DNA of 12,048 bases, from contig CAJFNE010000039.1 of the NCBI GenBank assembly GCA_904393855.1, positions 1 through 12,048 of the forward strand, given 5' to 3'. Below are positions 7,182 to 12,048 of the stretch, in pieces (positions within the stretch are counted from its first letter, which is position 1; each line of letters opens with the position of its first letter). This stretch comes from an uncultured Oscillibacter sp. Its GTDB lineage: Bacteria; Bacillota; Clostridia; Oscillospirales; Oscillospiraceae. The notes under the pieces were generated by a model. It did no database searches, was not told where the DNA came from, and worked only from the letters and a program-made list of their open reading frames with translations. The position numbers and the translations under genes were made by a program.

Positions 7182-7187
7182 TTCCGC

Positions 7188-8147
7188 TCAATCCTCCTTT
7201 TTCCGTTTGATGAAGACATTGAGGAACACGTTGATCAGCATGATGAAGAGGAACAGCACCAGGCCGATGGAAAAGAGGGCGTTGCGGTGCAGGGAGCCCA
7301 CGGAGGCGTAGGACATCTCCGAGGCGATGGCGGTGGTCAGGAAGCGCACCGGCGTCAGAAGCCCCGGCATGTTGGCCACGTTGCCCGCCACCATGATGAT
7401 GGCCATGGCCTCGCCGATGGCGCGGCCGATGCCCAGCACCACCGCGGTGGCGATGCCGCTGCGGGCGGCGGGAACGCTGACCCGGAACACCGTCTCAATA
7501 TGGGTAGCCCCCAGGGCCAGGGACGCCTCCTCATACTCCCGGGGCACCGCCCGCAAGGCGGTCTCCGACACGGAGACAATGGAGGGCAGGATCATCACCG
7601 CCAGCACAATGATGGCGGCCAGGAGCGTCGCGCCGGATGGCAGGTCAAAGGCCACCCGGATGGCGGGCACCAGCAGGATCATGCCCACCAGGCCGTACAC
7701 CACGGAGGGGATGCCGGCCAGCAGTTCCACGGCAGTGTGCACCACCGCGGCAAACTTGGGGGGCGCCACCTTGGAGAGGAAAATGGCGGTCATCAGGCCG
7801 ATGGGCACGCCGATGATGATGGCCCCCGCCGTGCCGGCAAAGGACGTCAGGATGATGGCGAAGATGCCGAAGTCTCCCGTGGAGGCATACCACCGGGTGC
7901 CGAAAATGAAGTCCACCAGTCCGATCTCCTGAATGGCCGGCAGGCCGGAGATCACCAGGTAGATGCTGATCAGCAGTACAAACGCCACAGCGATGATGCC
8001 GCAGACGAAGAAGATCGCGTTCATCACAAATTCCAGAGCCTTAAGGCCCTTCTTGCCGGAGGAGGGCTCCCTGCTGCCGCCGGCGGGCCGCGCGACGGCG
8101 CCGCTGGCGGCGACTCCGCCGGCCGCTCCCGCGAATTCACGTTCCAT
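7188..8147 (-). CDS. pstC: Phosphate ABC transporter permease PstC
   Basis: A 319-residue permease, partner of PstA. A cytoplasmic N-terminal tail of about 38 residues rich in Ala, Gly, Ser and Pro precedes the first membrane helix (about 41-66). Further helices follow, with the coupling loop at EEASLALGATHIETVFRVSV and GRAIGEAMA, typical of PstC. The FGTRWYASTGDFGIF segment after helix 1 is the usual PstC periplasmic loop. The ATG at 8147 has AGGAG at 8156-8160, eight bases upstream. The gap to pstS is 120 bases and holds a strong stem-loop. The low-complexity tail may be poorly conserved; the rest is standard. Confidence 0.94.
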   Translation of the reverse strand: MEREFAGAAGGVAASGAVARPAGGSREPSSGKKGLKALEFVMNAIFFVCGIIAVAFVLLISIYLVISGLPAIQEIGLVDFIFGTRWYASTGDFGIFAIILTSFAGTAGAIIIGVPIGLMTAIFLSKVAPPKFAAVVHTAVELLAGIPSVVYGLVGMILLVPAIRVAFDLPSGATLLAAIIVLAVMILPSIVSVSETALRAVPREYEEASLALGATHIETVFRVSVPAARSGIATAVVLGIGRAIGEAMAIIMVAGNVANMPGLLTPVRFLTTAIASEMSYASVGSLHRNALFSIGLVLFLFIMLINVFLNVFIKRKKED

Positions 8148-8210
8148 AGATTGTTCTCCTTACTCTCCTTTGTTCCCGGACAAGGCGTCCGTCCCAATTC
8201 CAGCGGAACA

Positions 8211-8237
8211 GCCGCCGCCCCATGAGGGCGCGGCGGC
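8211..8237 (-). other. Stem-loop between pstS and pstC
   Basis: GCCGCCGC pairs with GCGGCGGC over 8 bp (8211-8218 with 8230-8237), then three more G:C pairs after a one-base bulge, around a four-base loop. No T tract follows on the minus strand, so it is unlikely to be an efficient terminator. Placed just after the binding-protein gene, it could protect the pstS part of the message from decay or cause partial termination, yielding more PstS than permease. That role is inference from other ABC importer operons. Confidence 0.6.
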
Positions 8238-8267
8238 CGACCGCAGATATCTCTGTGTGGACTCCAC

Positions 8268-9134
8268 TTACTGCGCCACGGGCACAGCGCCGGCGCCGGC
8301 AATCAGATCGTTGGCATCCGTGGAGGTGGCGAAGTCGAAGAAAGCCTGAGCAGCCTCGGACAGGGCCTCGTCGGTGCGGGTGGCGAACACGAACGGACGC
8401 TGAATGGCATAGGTGCCGTCCAGGACGGTCTCCTCAGAGGGAGCCACGCCGCCCACGGTCAGGACAGTGATGCCCTCCTGGTTCTGCACGGCGGACAGGG
8501 AGGCATAGCCGATGGCGCCGGGAGTGGTGCGGACCGCCTCGATGACGGCGCCGGTGGAGTTCAGCTCCTGGGCCAGCACGCACTGGTCCTCGGTGCCGGT
8601 GATGGACTCGAAGCCGTCCCGGGTGCCGGAGCCGGACTCACGGCCGATCACGGCGATGGTGCCGGCATCGCTGCCGAACTCGGACCAGTCGGTGACCGCG
8701 CCGGTGTAGATCTGGGCGATCTGCTCCAGGGTCAGGTCGGTGACGGAGTTCTCAGCGTTGACGATCACGGCGATGCCGTCCAGGGCCACGATGGTCTCGG
8801 TCAGGCCGCCGGCCTTCTCCTCGTCGGTCAGGGCACGGGAGGCCAGGCCGATGTCGCAGCTGCCGTTGGACACGGCCTCGATGCCGGCGCCGGAGCCAGT
8901 GGGGTTGTAGGTGACGGACACGCCGGTGTCAGCCTGGAACTGCTCGCCCAGGACGCCGATGACCTCCTCCATGGAGGTGGAGCCGTCGGTGGACACGGTG
9001 CCGCTCAGCTGGGTCTCCTCCTGGGTGGTATCACCGGTGGTGTCGCCGGTGGTATCGGTGTTGGTGTCGCCGCCGCAGGCCGCCAGGGACAGGGCCATGG
9101 TCAGGGACAGCAAAAGCGCAAGTACTTTTTTCAT
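8268..9134 (-). CDS. pstS: Phosphate ABC transporter substrate-binding lipoprotein PstS
   Basis: A 288-residue lipoprotein that binds inorganic phosphate outside the membrane and delivers it to PstCA. A signal peptide (1-19) ends in the lipobox LAAC with the lipidated Cys20. A short Thr/Asp/Gly linker (about 23-42) with repeated TGDTT follows, then the two-lobed binding domain. Phosphate-contact motifs of the family are present: DGSTSM (50-55), GSGAG (80-84), and RESGSGTRDGF (165-175). The length is normal for Firmicutes PstS. The ATG at 9134 has AAAGGAGA at 9143-9150. It is the first gene of the operon, with a -10 at 9192-9197 preceded by Pho-box-like repeats, so induction by PhoB under phosphate limitation is expected. 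Confidence 0.96.
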   Translation of the reverse strand: MKKVLALLLSLTMALSLAACGGDTNTDTTGDTTGDTTQEETQLSGTVSTDGSTSMEEVIGVLGEQFQADTGVSVTYNPTGSGAGIEAVSNGSCDIGLASRALTDEEKAGGLTETIVALDGIAVIVNAENSVTDLTLEQIAQIYTGAVTDWSEFGSDAGTIAVIGRESGSGTRDGFESITGTEDQCVLAQELNSTGAVIEAVRTTPGAIGYASLSAVQNQEGITVLTVGGVAPSEETVLDGTYAIQRPFVFATRTDEALSEAAQAFFDFATSTDANDLIAGAGAVPVAQ

Positions 9135-9191
9135 CTCAAATGTCTCCTTTTTTCGTATGTCGTATGTCGTGCAGCTCGTCGCTACGGTCCT

Positions 9192-9197
9192 AGTATA
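9192..9197 (-). promoter_or_regulatory. -10 element of the pst operon promoter
   Basis: The minus strand reads TATACT here, preceded by TT. No consensus -35 lies at the right distance; instead the Pho-box-like repeats end 11 bases upstream. This is the layout of activator-dependent Pho promoters, where the regulator replaces the -35 contact. Transcription would start near 9185, leaving a leader of about 50 bases. Confidence 0.65.
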
Positions 9198-9208
9198 AAC
9201 AGCTCCAG

Positions 9209-9247
9209 GTAAAATCCGTTATCACCGCTTTATTAAGTCTTTGTAAA
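9209..9247 (-). promoter_or_regulatory. Four 11-bp-phased Pho-box-like repeats upstream of pstS
   Basis: On the minus strand the hexamers TTTACA (9242-9247), TTAATA (9231-9236), GTGATA (9220-9225) and TTTTAC (9209-9214) begin exactly 11 bases apart. In a slightly different frame they read TTACAAAG, TAATAAAG, TGATAACG and TTTACCTG; in this view the first three match well. The fourth fits best one base out of phase (TTTACC, 9208-9213). PhoB/PhoP dimers are known to bind direct repeats with 11-bp spacing. A regulator site is therefore likely here, and PhoB encoded in the same operon is the natural ligand. Confidence 0.7.
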
Positions 9248-9328
9248 ATCGCCAGAATTATGCCATTTTCTCTATGTGACATTTTTAAAAAATAAAATCG
9301 TTTTCTTTACTTTTATCCCATTCATATA

Positions 9329-9358
9329 TTGACAAAAAAACGCATAATTTGATATGAT
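9329..9358 (+). promoter_or_regulatory. Sigma-A promoter of pfkA
   Basis: A perfect TTGACA (9329-9334) and TATGAT (9353-9358) are separated by 18 bases of AT-rich sequence that includes an A tract. Transcription would begin near 9365, about 80 bases before the pfkA start. The near-consensus hexamers fit strong constitutive expression of a glycolytic gene. Confidence 0.85.
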
Positions 9359-9443
9359 GCCCTCAGGGAATCACGCCGGCCGATCCCCGGGGTCCGGTCC
9401 GGCATCATCTGATGGCACCAGCTTGAAAGGAGCGCGAACATCT

Positions 9444-10445
9444 ATGGAAAAGCAGGTCAGGCGAATCGGCGTACTTACCAGCGGCGGCGACGCCCCCGGC
9501 ATGAATGCCGCTGTGCGGGCCGTGGTGCGCACCACCATCCGCCAGGGGATCGAGTGCATCGGCATCCGCCGGGGCTGGCATGGCCTCATCAGCGGCGATT
9601 TCGTCACCCTGGACTCCGACAGTGTCAGCCATATCATGGACAAGGGCGGCACCATCCTCTACACCGCCCGCAGCGAGGAGTTCCGCACCGCCGCCGGACG
9701 GGACAAGGCCCTGGCCACCTGCAAGCTGCTGGGACTGGACGGCATTGTGGCCATCGGCGGCGACGGCACCTTCCGGGGCGCGCTGGCTCTCTCCCGCCAG
9801 GCGGCGGACGAGGGGATGGACCTGCAGGTGGCCGGCATCCCCGCCACCATCGACAACGACATCGGCTGCTCCAAGTACACCATCGGCTTCGACACCGCCT
9901 GCAACACCGCCATCGAGTGCATCGACAAGCTGCGGGATACCATGCAGTCCCATGAGCGGTGCTCCCTGGTGGAGGTCATGGGCCGCCACGCGGGGTACCT
10001 GGCCCTGTATGTGGGCATCTCCGTGGGCGCCACCGCCGTGCTGATCCCGGAGCGGGCGGTGGACTTCGAGCGGGATATCGTGGACAAGATCCGCCGGGCC
10101 CGGCTGGCCGGCAGCACCCATTACATGATCGTGGTGGCGGAGGGCGCCGGCAGCGCCATGGACTACGCCAACCGCATCCGGGAGGAGGTGGGCCTGGACC
10201 CCCGGGTCACCGTACTGGGCCACATCCAGCGGGGCGGCTCCCCCTCCGCCCGGGACCGGGAGACCGCCAGCCGCATGGGCTACACGGCGGTGATGGCCAT
10301 GCTCCAAAACCGGGGCAACTGCATCATTGCCACCCAGAACGGCGCCATCGTGGACCTGGACATGGAGGAGGCCCTCCAGATGACCAAGGAGTTCCCCATG
10401 GACCGCTATCAGATTCTGGAGGCGTTGTCCGTCACCCAGGATTAA
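9444..10445 (+). CDS. pfkA: ATP-dependent 6-phosphofructokinase
   Basis: A 333-residue cytosolic enzyme that phosphorylates fructose 6-phosphate to fructose 1,6-bisphosphate, the committed step of glycolysis. The nucleotide loop TSGGDAPGMN lies at 12-21 and GGDG at 105-108. The catalytic Asp137 is in TIDND (135-139), and the substrate-binding segments VEVMGR (176-181) and GHIQRGGSP (259-267) are present. Gly108, where pyrophosphate-dependent enzymes have Asp, and Ala134, where they have Lys, both point to ATP as donor. Ala134 is usually Gly in the best-known ATP enzymes. The ATG at 9444 follows AAAGGAG (9426-9432) by 11 bases. The open frame reaches back to 9354, but that ATG lies inside the -10 element. 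It stands alone between its own promoter and a terminator. Identity is secure. Confidence 0.95.
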   Translation: MEKQVRRIGVLTSGGDAPGMNAAVRAVVRTTIRQGIECIGIRRGWHGLISGDFVTLDSDSVSHIMDKGGTILYTARSEEFRTAAGRDKALATCKLLGLDGIVAIGGDGTFRGALALSRQAADEGMDLQVAGIPATIDNDIGCSKYTIGFDTACNTAIECIDKLRDTMQSHERCSLVEVMGRHAGYLALYVGISVGATAVLIPERAVDFERDIVDKIRRARLAGSTHYMIVVAEGAGSAMDYANRIREEVGLDPRVTVLGHIQRGGSPSARDRETASRMGYTAVMAMLQNRGNCIIATQNGAIVDLDMEEALQMTKEFPMDRYQILEALSVTQD

Positions 10446-10452
10446 ACACAGC

Positions 10453-10486
10453 AAGAGGCCGCGCGTCTTTCGACGCGCGGCCTCTT
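10453..10486. terminator. Bidirectional terminator between pfkA and trkH
   Basis: A perfect 15-bp inverted repeat (10453-10467 with 10472-10486) closes a four-base loop. It begins eight bases after the pfkA stop, and the convergent trkH gene ends 28 bases beyond it. The stem ends in CTCTT/AAGAG, followed by CTTG on the plus strand, so the U tract is weak but the stem is very stable. Confidence 0.85.
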
Positions 10487-10513
10487 CTTGTACGCTTTGG
10501 ATTGAACGCCGCT

Positions 10514-11974
10514 TCACTCCGCGCTGTGGCGCACCACCCGCCGCTTCCAGATGGAGGGGGCAAACAGCAACAGCAGGGGGAAGATCTCCAGTCGTCCCAG
10601 CAGCATGTCGAAGGACAGCAGGATCTTTCCCCAGTCGGAGAACGTGGAGAAGTTGCCCATGGGCCCCACCACCTCCAGGCCCGGGCCCACGTTGTTGATG
10701 CAGGTGGTCAGGGCAGTAAAGGTGGTCACCAGGTCAAAGTCCTCCAGACACAGCAGCAGGAAAGACACCGTAAACACCACCAGGTAGACGGAGAGGTACA
10801 CCTGCACGCCCCGGATCGTCCGGTCCGTCAGGGGTTTCTCCTCAAATTGCACGGAGGTGACGGCATTGGGGTGGAGCATCTTCCGCATATCCGCCAGGGA
10901 GGACTTCAGGCCGATCACCACCCGGGAGACCTTGATGCCGCCGGCGGTGGAGCCGGCGCAGCCGCCAATGAACATCAGCACGACCAGGACCCCCTTGGAG
11001 AGGGTGGGCCAGAGGTTGAAATCCGTGGTGGCGTAGCCGGTGGTGGTGAGGATGGACGACACCTGGAAGAAAGCATGGCGCAGACCCGTGAGGAAAGAGC
11101 CGTAATAGCTGGACACGTCCACCGCGATGACAATCACCGCCGCCGCCACAATCAGGAGATAGGCCCGCAGCTCCTCGGACCGGAATACCTCCCGGAACCG
11201 GCGGACCAGCAGGAAGTAGTAGAGGTTGAAGTTGATGCCGAAGAGCAGCATGAAGATGCCGATAGTGATGTCGAACACGGGGTTCTCATAGGCGCCCACG
11301 CTGAGATTCCGATTGCTGAAGCCGCCGGTGCCGGCGGTGCCGAAGGCGTGGATGCAGGAGTCAAAGAGGGGCATCCCCTCAATCACCAGCAGGACGATCA
11401 GAAACACGGTCATCGCCAGATAGATCCCGTAGAGGATCTTGGCGCTGTCACTCATGCGGCTCACCAGTTTGCCGGCAATGGGGCCCGGCACCTCCGCCCG
11501 CATCAGGTGCATGCCGTGGCCGTCGGTCATGGGCAGGATCGCCATGACGAACACCAGCACGCCCATACCGCCCACCCAGTGGGTGAAGCTGCGCCAAAAC
11601 AGAACGCCCCGGCTCAGGGACTCCACCTCTGTCAGGATCGTGGCGCCGGTGGTGGTAAAGCCGGACACCGTCTCAAAAAAAGCATCCACATAGTGGGGAA
11701 TATCCCCGGAGAGCACAAAGGGCAGCGCGCCGAAAGCGGACAGCAGAATCCAGGCCAGCGCCACCACGGCAAAGCCGTCCCGGGCGAAGATGGCCGTCCG
11801 CTGGGGCCGTTTGACGCCCAGGGCCAGACCCACCACCACCAGGATCATGGCCGGTACCAGGAAAGGCCCCGGCGACTCCTGATACAGCGCCGCTGTCATC
11901 GCCGGCAGCAGCAGCAGCGCGGCCTCCGTCAGCAGAATCCGTCCGATGGCGAAAGCAATCATTCGATAGTTCAC
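10514..11974 (-). CDS. trkH: Potassium uptake protein TrkH/KtrB family
   Basis: A 486-residue membrane protein, the ion-conducting subunit of a Trk potassium system. Four pore repeats are visible through their filter segments: SGFTTTGATIL (104-114), TAGTGGF (213-219), SSILTTTGYATTDF (306-319) and CINNVGPGLE (425-434). The third-repeat region also has GGCAGSTAGGIKVSR (337-351), a typical TrkH block. The length fits TrkH. The start appears to be GTG at 11974, preceded by AAGGCGGG, which overlaps the stop codon of the upstream trkA gene; only 14 bases separate the genes. An ATG four codons later (11962) lacks a ribosome site. TrkA gating protein is expected to assemble on its cytoplasmic face. 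Confidence 0.93.
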   Translation of the reverse strand: MNYRMIAFAIGRILLTEAALLLLPAMTAALYQESPGPFLVPAMILVVVGLALGVKRPQRTAIFARDGFAVVALAWILLSAFGALPFVLSGDIPHYVDAFFETVSGFTTTGATILTEVESLSRGVLFWRSFTHWVGGMGVLVFVMAILPMTDGHGMHLMRAEVPGPIAGKLVSRMSDSAKILYGIYLAMTVFLIVLLVIEGMPLFDSCIHAFGTAGTGGFSNRNLSVGAYENPVFDITIGIFMLLFGINFNLYYFLLVRRFREVFRSEELRAYLLIVAAAVIVIAVDVSSYYGSFLTGLRHAFFQVSSILTTTGYATTDFNLWPTLSKGVLVVLMFIGGCAGSTAGGIKVSRVVIGLKSSLADMRKMLHPNAVTSVQFEEKPLTDRTIRGVQVYLSVYLVVFTVSFLLLCLEDFDLVTTFTALTTCINNVGPGLEVVGPMGNFSTFSDWGKILLSFDMLLGRLEIFPLLLLFAPSIWKRRVVRHSAE

Positions 11975-11988
11975 CTGTCGTCCCGCCT

Positions 11989-12048
11989 TTACAGAAAGAT
12001 GTCGTAGATGTCCTGCATGGTGGTATCGGTGGTCACCACGATGACGTC
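11989..12048 (-). CDS. trkA: C-terminal end of TrkA, cut by the window edge
   Basis: Only the last 19 residues are in the window: DVIVVTTDTTMQDIYDIFL followed by TAA. The ending is typical of the TrkA_C (RCK_C) domain, which closes with a strand such as SVIVVTT and a short helix. The stop codon overlaps the ribosome site of trkH. TrkA is the cytosolic NAD(H)- or nucleotide-binding subunit that gates TrkH. Naming relies on the short match plus the neighbouring trkH. Confidence 0.78.
   Translation of the reverse strand, partial: DVIVVTTDTTMQDIYDIFL

Larger units (their letters stand above)
9135..9443. other. Divergent control region between pstS and pfkA
   Basis: This 309-base stretch without genes is much more AT-rich than its surroundings between about 9190 and 9360. 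It holds the pstS leader with a tandem CGTATGT repeat (9154-9167), the pstS -10 and Pho-box-like repeats, an AT-rich spacer (9251-9328) where I see no further clear element, the pfkA promoter, and a leader of about 80 bases ahead of pfkA. That leader contains a GC-rich self-complementary stretch (9375-9403, GCCGG with CCGGC at its ends), which may fold but resembles no riboswitch I know. Confidence 0.8.

Noticed and set aside
6633..8225. A 530-codon plus-strand open frame opposite pstC and pstA
   Set aside because: The translation is low complexity (His, Gln, Gly, Asp) and lies wholly opposite two well-supported permease genes.
9007..9065. Short tandem repeats in the pstS gene
   Set aside because: They encode the Thr/Asp/Gly linker after the lipobox, a common low-complexity tether in lipoproteins, and not a separate repeat element.
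9354..9443. A longer pfkA starting at 9354
   Set aside because: That ATG lies inside the -10 hexamer, before the expected transcription start; the ATG at 9444 has a ribosome site and matches the family N-terminus.
9959..12007. A 682-codon plus-strand open frame across pfkA, the terminator and trkH
   Set aside because: It runs through a strong terminator hairpin and opposes trkH; its composition is that of a shadow frame and no family is recognisable.
1..12048. Mobile element, CRISPR array, phage or toxin-antitoxin system
   Set aside because: No transposase, integrase, repeat-spacer pattern, small paired genes or composition break was seen; gene content is uniform core metabolism and transport.

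Overview
The window looks like chromosomal DNA from a high-GC Gram-positive anaerobe, most likely a gut clostridium of the Oscillospiraceae (Flavonifractor, Oscillibacter or Lawsonibacter type). This rests on Firmicutes-type proteins (DUF3842, a lipoprotein PstS, a PhoR kinase with an extracytoplasmic loop and a PAS domain), strong AAGGAGG ribosome binding sites, several GTG starts and GC-rich codon use. The taxonomic guess is an inference; no rRNA or other marker gene is present.

Layout from left to right. Positions 1-22 hold the first codons of a minus-strand gene that runs off the window, divergent from a plus-strand DUF3842 gene (245-661) and an AEC-family permease gene (762-1700). A 20-bp inverted repeat (1700-1742) closes these genes and also the phosphate operon that converges on them. 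The minus strand from 9134 down to 1747 is a complete phosphate module in the order pstS-pstC-pstA-pstB-phoU-HD-domain gene-phoB-phoR: uptake system, its negative regulator, an uncharacterised HD phosphohydrolase and the two-component system. The AT-rich region 9135-9443 is a divergent control region. Toward pstS it carries 11-bp-phased Pho-box-like repeats and a -10. Toward the plus-strand 6-phosphofructokinase gene (9444-10445) it carries a near-consensus sigma-A promoter. A 15-bp hairpin (10453-10486) separates pfkA from the convergent trkA-trkH potassium-uptake pair (10514-12048, trkA cut by the window edge).

How the genes work together. PstS captures phosphate at the membrane, PstCA is the channel and PstB the ATPase. 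PhoU normally couples transporter state to PhoR. PhoR and PhoB should activate the pstS promoter through the repeats, forming an autoregulatory loop because phoBR lie at the end of the operon. Hairpins after pstS and before phoB could set unequal expression levels along the transcript.

Most of the window is well-understood housekeeping biology. The least explained parts are the HD-domain gene embedded between phoU and phoB, the hairpins around it, the same-frame pstC/pstA junction and the DUF3842 gene. I saw no mobile element, CRISPR array, tRNA or rRNA.
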